A stretch of DNA of 17,836 bases from Microbacteriaceae bacterium (GTDB lineage Bacteria; Actinomycetota; Actinomycetes; Actinomycetales; Microbacteriaceae): assembly GCA_024639925.1 (NCBI GenBank), contig JAHEGA010000004.1, positions 12,441-30,276 on the forward strand, written 5' to 3'. Each line of letters begins with the position of its first letter. Position 1 is the first letter of the stretch. A program made the position numbers and the translations under genes. The notes under the pieces are model-generated. The model was given only the letters and a program-made list of their open reading frames with translations. It ran no database searches and was not told where the DNA came from. This document shows, one piece after another, positions 7,047 to 14,324 of this stretch.

Positions 7047-8594
7047 CATGAGCCGCAGGCCCCGGATGAGGGTTTGTGCGAACTTCTCGGGGCTCATCCC
7101 GGTGGGTGCTGCGACGTTCATTCCTCGTTGGGTCGCGACCGTTTGAACGTTCGTGTATTTGACGATGCCTTCACGACCGTGCCGGCGACCAACCCCTGAT
7201 TCTTTGAACCCGCCCATGGGTGCATCGGTTGAGGCCCAGGAAGCCGTGAATCCTTCATTGACATTCACGCTGCCGGCTTCGATGGCCCGCGCCACTTTTT
7301 CCGCACGCCGCGGGCTGCCCCAGACACTGGCGTTCAATCCGTAGCGGGTGTCGTTGGCCAAGGCGATCGCTTCATCGTCGCTGTGGAAGCGGTAGATCGC
7401 CACCACAGGTCCAAAGGTTTCCCCTCGGCACAGCGCCATGTCTTCGGTCACGTTTTCCAGCAGAGTCGGCTCGAACGCGAAGGCAGCGACGTCTGGGCGG
7501 GCAGAGCCGCCAGTCAGGACCCTGGCACCCCGAGCAATGGCGTCCTCCACGTGCCCGGTGACTTTCTCGAGCTGGTCCTTCGAGATCAGGGAGCCGATGT
7601 CATAGGAGTAGTCGAGCGCTGTGCCCAGGGTTAGCTCGGACACTGCTTTCGTCAACGCCGGAACGAAGGTGTCATAGATGGCGTCATGGACGTAGAGGCG
7701 CTCGATCGCCATACACAACTGGCCGGAGTTGGAAAAAGCCGCGGGGATCGTGCCCTGGAGCGCGCGCTCCAGCGGCGCGTCATCCAAGACAATCATCGGA
7801 TTCTTCCCACCAAGCTCCGCAGAGAAACCGATGAGGCGCTCGCCACAAGCTTGGGCGACCTTCTTTCCTGTCGCGGTGGAGCCGGTGAACATCACAAAGT
7901 CAGCGTTATCGATGATGGCCCCGCCCACGGTGGGCCCATCGCCCAGGACCACCTGGAAGAGCCCGTCTGGCAGACCTGCCTGATACAGCAAGTCGATAGC
8001 GGCTAGCGAACTCAGGGGGGTTTGGGCGTCGGGTTTCAACACGATCGCATTGCCTGCCAGTAGCGCGGGAAGTGCGTCGGTGATGGGCAGTGTCAGGGGA
8101 TAGTTCCAGGGCGTGATCATTCCGACCACACCTTTGGGCCAGTAATACTCGCGTGTGCGGGTCAGCAGCGGGAAAGCACCCTGACGTTTGGCAGGCTTTA
8201 GGTGCCGCCGAGCGCTTGCCGCGTAGTACTGGGCGGTCAACCCAATATCGGCGACCTCGTCAAAGGCGCTTGCGCGGGACTTGCCCGTCTCGTGCTGAAC
8301 AACATCGAGTAATAGTTCGTGGTGCTCGAGCACCAGGTCGTGAAACCGAGACACCATCGCGGTGCGCTGCTGGAGCGGGGTGCGCGCCCACTCGTCCTGG
8401 GCGCTTCGGGCTTGGGTAAATGCCGCGATGACGTCTTCGCTCGTGCAGGCTGGCAACGTGGCAATGGCCTGCTGGTTCCTCGGGGAAACATGCTCTTGGG
8501 TCAGAGAGCCTGGATGCACTCGCGTGCTCCACCGCGAGAGCCTGTCCGTAAAGTCGGGCGAGGGCGTCACCGAAGGGCGAGCAGTAAGCGTCAT
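7023..8594 (-). CDS. gabD2: Succinate-semialdehyde dehydrogenase, GabD2 type
   Basis: NAD(P)-dependent aldehyde dehydrogenase predicted to oxidise succinic semialdehyde to succinate. The 523 residues span a complete ALDH fold: PWNYP with Asn164, LKPD with Lys187, GSTATG (238-243) in the nucleotide site, SAELGGKNP with general base Glu260, and FSNSGQLC with nucleophile Cys294. The end (RLMKKLPGRG) and length match mycobacterial GabD2 (about 518 residues) better than enterobacterial GabD. The ATG at 8594 is chosen because the reading frame upstream (to a GTG at 8666) is not family-like and would run into the copZ leader; the ribosome site is weak. No gabT or other GABA gene is nearby, so the physiological substrate could be another medium-chain aldehyde. 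It is divergent from copZ with an 86-nt intergenic region and ends in the terminator shared with tRNA-Leu. Confidence 0.9.
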   Translation of the reverse strand: MTLTARPSVTPSPDFTDRLSRWSTRVHPGSLTQEHVSPRNQQAIATLPACTSEDVIAAFTQARSAQDEWARTPLQQRTAMVSRFHDLVLEHHELLLDVVQHETGKSRASAFDEVADIGLTAQYYAASARRHLKPAKRQGAFPLLTRTREYYWPKGVVGMITPWNYPLTLPITDALPALLAGNAIVLKPDAQTPLSSLAAIDLLYQAGLPDGLFQVVLGDGPTVGGAIIDNADFVMFTGSTATGKKVAQACGERLIGFSAELGGKNPMIVLDDAPLERALQGTIPAAFSNSGQLCMAIERLYVHDAIYDTFVPALTKAVSELTLGTALDYSYDIGSLISKDQLEKVTGHVEDAIARGARVLTGGSARPDVAAFAFEPTLLENVTEDMALCRGETFGPVVAIYRFHSDDEAIALANDTRYGLNASVWGSPRRAEKVARAIEAGSVNVNEGFTASWASTDAPMGGFKESGVGRRHGREGIVKYTNVQTVATQRGMNVAAPTGMSPEKFAQTLIRGLRLMKKLPGRG

Positions 8595-8618
8595 AACCCT
8601 ATGGTGGCAAAGGTTTCT

Positions 8619-8633
8619 GTATTCAGGGGGTAC
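8619..8633. promoter_or_regulatory. Possible copper-responsive operator in the gabD2/copZ intergenic region
   Basis: GTATTCAGGGGGTAC has GTA/TAC ends around a G-tract. This loosely recalls the GTA...C/G-tract...TAC operators bound by CsoR-family copper repressors, but the left half does not pair with the right beyond three bases. The intergenic region 8595-8680 also has TAGCGT (8648-8653), a TANNNT hexamer 15 nt before the copZ ribosome site that may be its -10. No regulator gene is in view. Treat as a weak candidate. Confidence 0.2.
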
Positions 8634-8666
8634 TTTTTGTGTGGCGATAGCGTGGAGAGCAGACAC

Positions 8667-8673
8667 AAGGAGA
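8667..8673 (+). promoter_or_regulatory. Ribosome binding site of copZ
   Basis: AAGGAGA lies 7 nt before the ATG at 8681. Two out-of-frame ATGs (8673, 8676) and an in-frame GTG (8678) sit closer; spacing favours 8681 as the true start. Confidence 0.7.
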
Positions 8674-8680
8674 TGATGTG

Positions 8681-8908
8681 ATGAAGTACGTCGTTGATGT
8701 TGAGGGTATGACCTGTGACCACTGCGTGAAGGCTGTGGTGAAGGAGCTTTCGGGTGTCGAGGGGGTCACTGACGTCAATGTTGCGCTTGCCCCAGAGACC
8801 AGCTCGACAGTGTCGTTCTTCGCAAGTGTGGAGCCCGATAGCGAATCGGTGCAGGCTGCTATTGCTGAGGCCGGCTACGACATGGTCGGCGAGGTTCACA
8901 CAGCGTGA
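8681..8908 (+). CDS. copZ: CopZ-like copper chaperone (heavy-metal-associated domain)
   Basis: Small cytosolic protein that binds Cu(I) and hands it to the CopA ATPase. The 75 residues are a single HMA ferredoxin-like domain, with the metal motif GMTCDHC (Cys12 and Cys15) and the conserved C-terminal GYDMVGEV. The start is ATG 8681, placed by the AAGGAGA ribosome site. The stop overlaps the copA start (GTGA, 8905-8908), so chaperone and pump are translated together. A copper-inducible promoter is expected, but no csoR-type gene is visible here. Confidence 0.92.
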   Translation: MKYVVDVEGMTCDHCVKAVVKELSGVEGVTDVNVALAPETSSTVSFFASVEPDSESVQAAIAEAGYDMVGEVHTA

Positions 8909-11118
8909 GCCAGGTCATCCAGCTCGATATTGAGGGCATGACGTGTGCATCGTGCGCAAACCGAATCGAGAAGGCCCTCAACAAAGTTGAGGGCGCTGAA
9001 GCGAGCGTGAACTACGCGACCGAGCGCGCGACCATCATGGCGGATTCCGCCGAGGCACACGACTTCATTCAGGTCATCGAAAACACGGGCTACCACGCTC
9101 ACCCCCACACAGACGGTGCCAGCCCCGCTGAGGGCAGATCGCCGCTGATGACGCGACTGGTCATCTCCGCGGTCGTCAGCCTGCCGCTCATGGTGCTCTC
9201 CATGATCCCTGCCCTCCAGTTCATCGGCTGGCAATGGGTCGTCAGCGCCCTCGCTTTGCCGATTGCTACCTGGGGTGCGTGGCCCTTCCACCGGGCAGCA
9301 GCCATCAATCTTCGCCACGCAGTGGTGACGATGGACACACTGATCTCCCTGGGAGTGCTGGCGGCAACGGGGTGGTCTCTGTACGCACTGTTCTTTGGCG
9401 GAGCGGGTCGGCTCGGTATGACCATGAGCCTCACGCTGTTTGGGTCACCCGATCAGGCAGGCCACGAAATTTACATGGAGGTGGCTGCTGCGGTCACCAC
9501 CTTCATGCTGATGGGTCGGTATCTCGAGCATCGCGCCAAGCGGGATGCCGGAGCTGCGCTCCGGGCCCTGTTGGAATCGGGAGCGGTGGAAGCTACTGTC
9601 GTGCGCGAAGGCGTCGAGAAAGTGGTGCCCATCGCGTTGGTTCGAGTGGGTGACACCCTGGTGGTGCGACCGGGCGAGCGAATTCCGACCGATGGGCGCA
9701 TTGTTAGCGGCAGTGGTTCCATCGACACCTCCATGATGACCGGCGAGTCCGTGCCCCGCGAGGTTGTTCCCGGTGATGGTGTCTGGGGAGGAACCATCAA
9801 CCTTCAAGGGCTCTTGCGGATGGAAGCTACCTCGGTGGGAGCAGACACCGAGCTTGCCCGCATGGCGGCACTGGTGGAATCGGCGCAGGCCGGCAAGTCT
9901 GCCAGCCAGCGGCTGGCAGACCGCGTCTCTGCGGTCTTTGTGCCGATTGTCATCGTGATCGCAGTGGTGACTCTCCTCGTGTGGTTGTGGTTGGGCGCGT
10001 CTTCTGACTTTGCCTTCCAGGCGGCCGTAGCGACATTGATCATCGCCTGCCCGTGTGCCTTGGGGCTCGCAACCCCAACAGCACTGTTGGTCGGAACGGG
10101 CCGCGGCGCGCAATTGGGTTTGCTGATTCGAGGGCCGGAGGTTCTGGAGACAAGCCGCACCCTCGACACGATTGTTGTGGATAAGACGGGAACTCTGACG
10201 ACCGGGGTGATGGAGGTCCAATCGCTCGCTCTGGCAGACGGGGTCAGCGCAGACACCGTGTGGGACACGGCCCTCTCGTTGGAGTACGGTTCCGAACACC
10301 CGATTGGGCGCGCCATTGTTGCCCACGCCACGCAGCAGGGAGCAACAACGGCAGCGGTGTCGGACTTCTCGGCGATTGTGGGTCACGGCGTGGAAGCAGA
10401 GCTCGCCGGTGTAACCGTGAGGGCGGGAACTCCCGAGTGGTTGGGTAGCCGGGATGTTTTCGTGGAGGATCCTTTGGCGCAGGAGATTGCCGCCCTCCGT
10501 GAAAGCGGTTCGACCGTCATTGTGATCTCACGTGAGGCGAAAGCACTCGGCGCGATTGCGCTGGCCGATACGGTGCGCGAGACGAGCGCGCAGGCGGTGT
10601 CGGACCTGCGGGAGTTAGGACTGGAGCCGGTGATGGCCAGCGGTGACCACGATGTGGTCGCCCGTGCAGTGGCTGACGCTGTCGGTATTTCCCGCGTTTA
10701 CAGCGCGATGACCCCCGAAGGCAAAGCCACCCTAATTACAGAACTGCAGGGCGAGGGCAGAAACGTCGCCATGGTGGGCGATGGCGTCAATGACGCACCA
10801 GGCCTTGCCACCGCCAACCTCGGTATTGCCATGGGAAGCGGCAGCGATGCCGCCATGACCGCAGGAGATATCACCATCGTGCGCGGCGACGTGTTGGCTA
10901 TCGCGGATGGTGTCCGACTAGCAAGGCGCACTCTTCGCACCATTCAGGCCAACCTGTTTTGGGCGTTTGCTTACAATGTGGCCGCCATTCCCCTGGCAGT
11001 GGCGGGTGTGCTGAACCCCCTGATTGCGGGCCTAGCAATGGCGTTGTCGTCAGTGTTTGTGGTGACTAACTCGCTGCGGTTGCGGCGTTTTCGGCCCACC
11101 ACGCAGAGTATGTCCTAG
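8905..11118 (+). CDS. copA: Cu(I)-exporting P1B-type ATPase CopA
   Basis: Inner-membrane pump exporting Cu(I) from the cytoplasm at the cost of ATP. The 737 residues include one N-terminal HMA domain (GMTCASC, Cys14 and Cys17), about eight membrane segments, the actuator TGES-type motif (MMTGESVPRE), the transport-site CPC (382-384) after TLIIA, phosphorylated Asp426 in DKTGT, the nucleotide-domain SEHP (463-466) typical of P1B pumps, and GDGVNDAP (625-632). The last two membrane segments carry the YN and MALSS residues characteristic of Cu(I) pumps, which argues against Zn/Cd specificity. The start is GTG at 8905, overlapping the copZ stop; GAGG lies 11 nt upstream. The 3' end overlaps the convergent gene at 11066-11638 by 53 bp. 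Confidence 0.96.
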   Translation: MSQVIQLDIEGMTCASCANRIEKALNKVEGAEASVNYATERATIMADSAEAHDFIQVIENTGYHAHPHTDGASPAEGRSPLMTRLVISAVVSLPLMVLSMIPALQFIGWQWVVSALALPIATWGAWPFHRAAAINLRHAVVTMDTLISLGVLAATGWSLYALFFGGAGRLGMTMSLTLFGSPDQAGHEIYMEVAAAVTTFMLMGRYLEHRAKRDAGAALRALLESGAVEATVVREGVEKVVPIALVRVGDTLVVRPGERIPTDGRIVSGSGSIDTSMMTGESVPREVVPGDGVWGGTINLQGLLRMEATSVGADTELARMAALVESAQAGKSASQRLADRVSAVFVPIVIVIAVVTLLVWLWLGASSDFAFQAAVATLIIACPCALGLATPTALLVGTGRGAQLGLLIRGPEVLETSRTLDTIVVDKTGTLTTGVMEVQSLALADGVSADTVWDTALSLEYGSEHPIGRAIVAHATQQGATTAAVSDFSAIVGHGVEAELAGVTVRAGTPEWLGSRDVFVEDPLAQEIAALRESGSTVIVISREAKALGAIALADTVRETSAQAVSDLRELGLEPVMASGDHDVVARAVADAVGISRVYSAMTPEGKATLITELQGEGRNVAMVGDGVNDAPGLATANLGIAMGSGSDAAMTAGDITIVRGDVLAIADGVRLARRTLRTIQANLFWAFAYNVAAIPLAVAGVLNPLIAGLAMALSSVFVVTNSLRLRRFRPTTQSMS

Positions 11119-11638
11119 CGACAAACCCATCGCGCTCGGCGTCGCTAGCGTCCTCACCCAAGAGACTGAGCTCCCGATCAAAGAATGCTTCACGGCGTTG
11201 ATCAGCCCATTCACGAACAATGTCATAGGGGTTGGATGGAGAGGCGGTGTTGCGTCGGTAGGTTCTCACGACACCACGAATGCCCACCACCATCAGGATC
11301 ACCCCGAGTGCTCCGCCCGCGAATATCCACGCGCCCACCAGGGCGAAGGGCGACACGATGATCGAGAAGAGACCCAGAGCGGCGAGAGAAAACCAATTTC
11401 CCATCGCACGGGTGGGCGCTGGTGCTCGATGACGAAAGAACGTGTACCACGCGGTGCCATTTTCTTCCCACCAACTCCAGCTCTCCGGGAACTCGGGCGC
11501 GGAGTCATAGGGCTGCCAGTGAGCCGGTGGGTCAAATCCTTGGTGCAGGAGGACCCATTGCGGGGAAGGTGTTCGCCACCCTCCGGGAGGGGTAAATCTC
11601 AGCGGGGCGTCCTGGAGCTTTCGCTCGAGCGAACTCAT
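11066..11638 (-). CDS. Small membrane protein of unknown function with Trp/Pro-rich N terminus
   Basis: I do not recognise a named family. The 190 residues start with a Trp/Pro-rich region (about 14-60: FTPPGGW, PSPQW, GFDPPAHW, PESWSWWEENGTAW), whose spacing resembles the P/W-rich cytoplasmic segments of many small actinobacterial membrane proteins. Two hydrophobic segments follow (about 80-125) and then a charged, acidic C-terminal region. The ATG at 11638 overlaps the stop of the MFS gene (ATGA), so it is probably translated by coupling; no independent ribosome site is evident. An upstream extension of the frame lies antisense-like within the MFS gene and is not used. The last 53 bp are also the 3' end of copA on the other strand. 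A functional link to the MFS transporter is inferred only from the overlap. Confidence 0.75.
   Translation of the reverse strand: MSSLERKLQDAPLRFTPPGGWRTPSPQWVLLHQGFDPPAHWQPYDSAPEFPESWSWWEENGTAWYTFFRHRAPAPTRAMGNWFSLAALGLFSIIVSPFALVGAWIFAGGALGVILMVVGIRGVVRTYRRNTASPSNPYDIVREWADQRREAFFDRELSLLGEDASDAERDGFVARTYSAWWAENAATAAS
11115..11148 (+). terminator. Hairpin at the copA stop, possible weak terminator
   Basis: CTAGCGAC (11115-11122, containing the copA stop) and GTCGCTAG (11141-11148) form a perfect 8-bp stem around an 18-nt loop. No T-run follows, so it may be a factor-assisted terminator, or a chance repeat within the coding sequence of the convergent gene. Confidence 0.3.
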
Positions 11639-12930
11639 GACGGAGCGGGTCCCGGAGGTTTCACAAAAATCGCGGACAATGCCACCAGTGTCGGCAGTGC
11701 GGCAGCCAGGAGGCTGGCGGGAACATACGACCCGCTCCAGGAATAGCCCACGGCAAAGTAGAGCGGCCCGAGAGCGGTGGAGGCCAATGTCACTGAGGTG
11801 GCGATGCCGCGGATGCTTCCGATATGTCCGCGACCGTAATACCGAACGAACGCTGCGGCCTCGACACCGCGAAGCGCGCCCATGGCCGTTCCCAACGCCA
11901 GGCCAAACAGGATCGACGTGATTCCCGGGCTTACCAGGGGCAGCATGACGAGCGTCACTGCCATCGTGATCATGGACGCTGCGACCCCCCACCGGGGATC
12001 AATGCGGTCGATGATGGCGCCCAGCCCGAGAGTGGCCAACAGGGCGGTCACGGTTTGGGGGATGAAGTTTGCTGCTGCTTCGAGTGGAGTGAGCCCTTGT
12101 TCACCGAGCAGCGAAATCAGGTGGAAGGACAAACCTGTGGTCAGCATTCCTACGGTGAAACCGGCACCGGAAATCACCCAGAACATTCCTGTGCGAAGAG
12201 CTTGAGGGACCGTGTGGCCGGCCTCTGGCACGACAACGATGTGGGTGCCGGTGTCGGTGGTGAGCTTCGGAGCATCCTTGGGTAGAGCAAGCGCGATCGG
12301 GATGACAATCAGAGCAACCAGTGCCGATTCGATTCGCCAGGCTGTGGCGATATCCGTCCAGGCGATGAGGCGCTCCACTCCCACCGGGGCCAGGGAAATT
12401 CCGGCGGAGCCCACGGCACCCACAATTCCCAGGGCAAGTCCTGGCCGGTGGGTGATGGCGCGGGCAATCAAAGTGGTGGCGGCCAGAGAGAGGGCGCCCT
12501 GTCCTGTCATCCGGAGTCCCACGTACGACACGGTGAGGCCGAGGATTTCGGTAATGAAGCTTGCGCCCAGCAACACCAGAGACAACAACACGCCGATCCA
12601 GAGGATGGCGCGCTTGCTGCCGTAGCGATCCATGAGGCGTCCCAGCAGGGGCATCGTGGCAGCACCCGCGAGGGTGGCAATCAGATAACTCAGGGAGATC
12701 GCCGTGCGATCGATGTCCAGTGATCCGAGGAGGGGGTCGGTAAAAGGAGAGAGACCGGCCGTTTGGCCGGGAAACGTCATGGCCGTCAAAATCCCGCCGG
12801 CAGAAACCATCAAAATCCACCACAGGCGGGAGCGACGGGTGCGGTTCGCGCTGCCCGATCCCTCGACCGGCACAGACACGGTTCCGGTGACGGGGAGAGG
12901 TATTTCCTGGGTAGGGGCGGGCTCTTTCAT
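11635..12930 (-). CDS. MFS transporter, OFA/monocarboxylate-like
   Basis: Major facilitator permease, 431 residues with about 12 membrane segments after a hydrophilic N-terminal tail of about 35 residues. The motif-A-like loop GRLMDRYGSKR follows the second segment. The motif ARYYGRGHIGSIRG-like stretch (FVRYYGRGHIGSIRGIA) in the second half is typical of the oxalate:formate antiporter/monocarboxylate branch of MFS. The substrate cannot be read from the sequence; a small carboxylate is a reasonable guess. I chose the ATG at 12930, which overlaps the HAD-phosphatase stop (ATGA) and has GGTGG 6 nt upstream, instead of a longer frame start inside that gene. The stop overlaps the start of the small membrane protein downstream. 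Confidence 0.85.
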   Translation of the reverse strand: MKEPAPTQEIPLPVTGTVSVPVEGSGSANRTRRSRLWWILMVSAGGILTAMTFPGQTAGLSPFTDPLLGSLDIDRTAISLSYLIATLAGAATMPLLGRLMDRYGSKRAILWIGVLLSLVLLGASFITEILGLTVSYVGLRMTGQGALSLAATTLIARAITHRPGLALGIVGAVGSAGISLAPVGVERLIAWTDIATAWRIESALVALIVIPIALALPKDAPKLTTDTGTHIVVVPEAGHTVPQALRTGMFWVISGAGFTVGMLTTGLSFHLISLLGEQGLTPLEAAANFIPQTVTALLATLGLGAIIDRIDPRWGVAASMITMAVTLVMLPLVSPGITSILFGLALGTAMGALRGVEAAAFVRYYGRGHIGSIRGIATSVTLASTALGPLYFAVGYSWSGSYVPASLLAAALPTLVALSAIFVKPPGPAPS

Positions 12931-13595
12931 CGATGACCACCGGGAACGCCTAAGGCTTCGTGCAGTTGTCGGGGGGTGTCCACGACGCGGTGGGCTTTGT
13001 CCCACTCCTCGGCAGCCCCATAGCCCCAGCGCACCAGCACCGTGTTAATGCCGTGGTGGGCAGCACCCTCAATATCGTGAATCCGATCGCCGACCATGAT
13101 CACGTTGTCGGTCGGAAGACCCTTCTGGCGAAGCCCGGTCAGAGCGTCTTCGATGACTTCGTGTTTTTTGCCGCGGCTTTCATCGTCTGCGGCGCAGCAG
13201 ATGACGTCAAAGTAGCGAGAGAGCAAGAAGTGCCGAAGCATGATGGTCGCCGACCGGGTCGGTTTTGAGGTCGCCACGGCAAGGTGTGCACCAGCGTTCT
13301 TGGCGTGAAGAAGGAATTCACCCATGCCATCGAACACCCGGGAATCAAAGACTCCGGCATCGATGTAGTGGGAGCGAAAAATCTCGATCGCTCGCTGCGT
13401 TGTCGGCTCATCAAACCCGGCCTGGGTGCGAAAAGACTCCGGAAGCGGTGGACCCACCCAGCCGCGAAGTTCCTCGATACTGGGAACCTTCTCGCCCATT
13501 TCCCTCAAAGTGAGGGCAAGCGTGGAGACAACCCCCGGTGCGGAATCGACCATGGTGCCATCGAGGTCAAGAAGAATCGTCGGGTATGTGAGCAC
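12927..13595 (-). CDS. HAD-superfamily hydrolase, phosphoglycolate phosphatase-like
   Basis: Cytosolic haloacid-dehalogenase-type phosphatase, 222 residues. Motif I is DLDGT (nucleophile Asp10, acid Asp12); a helical C1 cap follows (about 18-85); motif II is VATSK (Thr109/Ser110); motif III includes Lys143/Lys144; motif IV is VGDRIHDIEGA (Asp170, Asp174). Layout is that of the Gph/5'-nucleotidase-like branch; the exact substrate (2-phosphoglycolate, nucleotide or other small phosphate ester) is not determinable. The start is GTG at 13595. There is no Shine-Dalgarno, but TAAACT lies 6 nt upstream, suggesting a leaderless transcript. It follows nucS by 23 nt and its stop overlaps the MFS start. 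Confidence 0.88.
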   Translation of the reverse strand: MLTYPTILLDLDGTMVDSAPGVVSTLALTLREMGEKVPSIEELRGWVGPPLPESFRTQAGFDEPTTQRAIEIFRSHYIDAGVFDSRVFDGMGEFLLHAKNAGAHLAVATSKPTRSATIMLRHFLLSRYFDVICCAADDESRGKKHEVIEDALTGLRQKGLPTDNVIMVGDRIHDIEGAAHHGINTVLVRWGYGAAEEWDKAHRVVDTPRQLHEALGVPGGHR

Positions 13596-13601
13596 TGAGA
13601 A

Positions 13602-13607
13602 AGTTTA
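13602..13607 (-). promoter_or_regulatory. Candidate -10 of a leaderless promoter before the HAD gene
   Basis: TAAACT on the minus strand fits TANNNT and ends 6 nt before the GTG start, the distance expected when transcription begins at the start codon. The gap to nucS is only 23 nt, so the -35 would fall within the nucS 3' end. The absence of a ribosome site supports the idea. Confidence 0.35.
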
Positions 13608-13618
13608 GAGGAGCGCTT

Positions 13619-14314
13619 CTAAAAAAGACGTTCGGCGGAGTCGTCGAGACCCCGCAGGTTGTCGTAGTCCAACACCAGGCATTCGATGCCCCGGTCTTCG
13701 GCGAGAGTGCGCGCTTGCGGCTTGATCTCTTGGGCGGCATACACCCCTTTGACGGGCGCCAGGTGCGGGTCACGGTTCATCAGCTCGAGATAGCGGGTGA
13801 GCTGCTCCACACCGTCGATATCGCCTCGACGTTTGATCTCCACGGCCACAGAACCACCCTGGGCATCGGTGGCAAGGATGTCGACCGGACCAATGGCTGT
13901 CATGTATTCCCGCTTCACGAGGGTTGTTCCCTCACCCAGCAACTCGATGTGCTGGGCCAACAACTTCTGGAGGTCCGCTTCCACCCCGTCTTTGATGAGG
14001 CCGGGATCGACACCCAGCTCGCGGCTGAGGTCTTCGTGAATCTCGTGAATGTTGACGACCAGTATGTCGGAGGTTTTGTGGTGGACCACCTTCCACACTT
14101 CAGTGACACCCGTCTGCGCAACGTCCTCATCGGGCGTGAGAATGTCGAGGGAGCATGGCGGTGGCATCCAGTTCAAGGGTTTGTAACTGCCTCCATCCGA
14201 GTGAATCAGCACGCTTCCGTCGCTTTTGAGCATGATGACGCGTGTGGCCAGCGGCAGGTGGGCACTCAGTCGTCCGGCGTAATCAACCGAGCAGGTGGCA
14301 ATAACGAGACGCAT
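13619..14314 (-). CDS. nucS: NucS/EndoMS mismatch-specific endonuclease
   Basis: DNA repair nuclease that cleaves both strands at mismatches and supplies post-replicative mismatch correction in actinobacteria, which generally lack MutS/MutL. The 231 residues match the family throughout: N-terminal dimerization domain starting MRLVIATCSVDYAGRL with HSDGGSYKPLNWM (38-50), and a C-terminal RecB-like nuclease domain with Asp144 (VDILATD), Glu159 and Lys161 (EIKRRGDIDGVEQLTRY). The C-terminal residues ERLF resemble the clamp-binding tail through which NucS contacts the DNA polymerase beta clamp. The ATG at 14314 is the family start; an 18-codon upstream extension is rejected. It follows the MFS gene stop by 10 nt with only a weak ribosome site. 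No catalytic residue is missing. Confidence 0.95.
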   Translation of the reverse strand: MRLVIATCSVDYAGRLSAHLPLATRVIMLKSDGSVLIHSDGGSYKPLNWMPPPCSLDILTPDEDVAQTGVTEVWKVVHHKTSDILVVNIHEIHEDLSRELGVDPGLIKDGVEADLQKLLAQHIELLGEGTTLVKREYMTAIGPVDILATDAQGGSVAVEIKRRGDIDGVEQLTRYLELMNRDPHLAPVKGVYAAQEIKPQARTLAEDRGIECLVLDYDNLRGLDDSAERLF

Positions 14315-14324
14315 GGGCAGCGGG

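Noticed and set aside
8595..8666. Upstream GTG extension of gabD2
   Set aside because: The added 24 residues are not ALDH-like and occupy the gabD2/copZ intergenic region; ATG 8594 fits the family.
8591..8899. 102-codon minus-strand frame opposite copZ
   Set aside because: It is antisense to a complete HMA chaperone with a strong ribosome site and has no recognisable domain.
9445..10386. 313-codon minus-strand frame inside copA
   Set aside because: Low-complexity His/Arg/Gln-rich translation opposite the CopA membrane and phosphorylation domains; no start signal and no family resemblance.
11639..11992. N-terminal extension of the small membrane protein gene
   Set aside because: The extension overlaps the MFS coding sequence in another frame; the ATG at 11638 with the ATGA junction is a far better start.
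12101..12940. 279-codon minus-strand frame inside the OFA-like MFS gene
   Set aside because: It is another frame of the same strand, Arg/His/Pro-rich, while the MFS frame has clear membrane segments and motif A.
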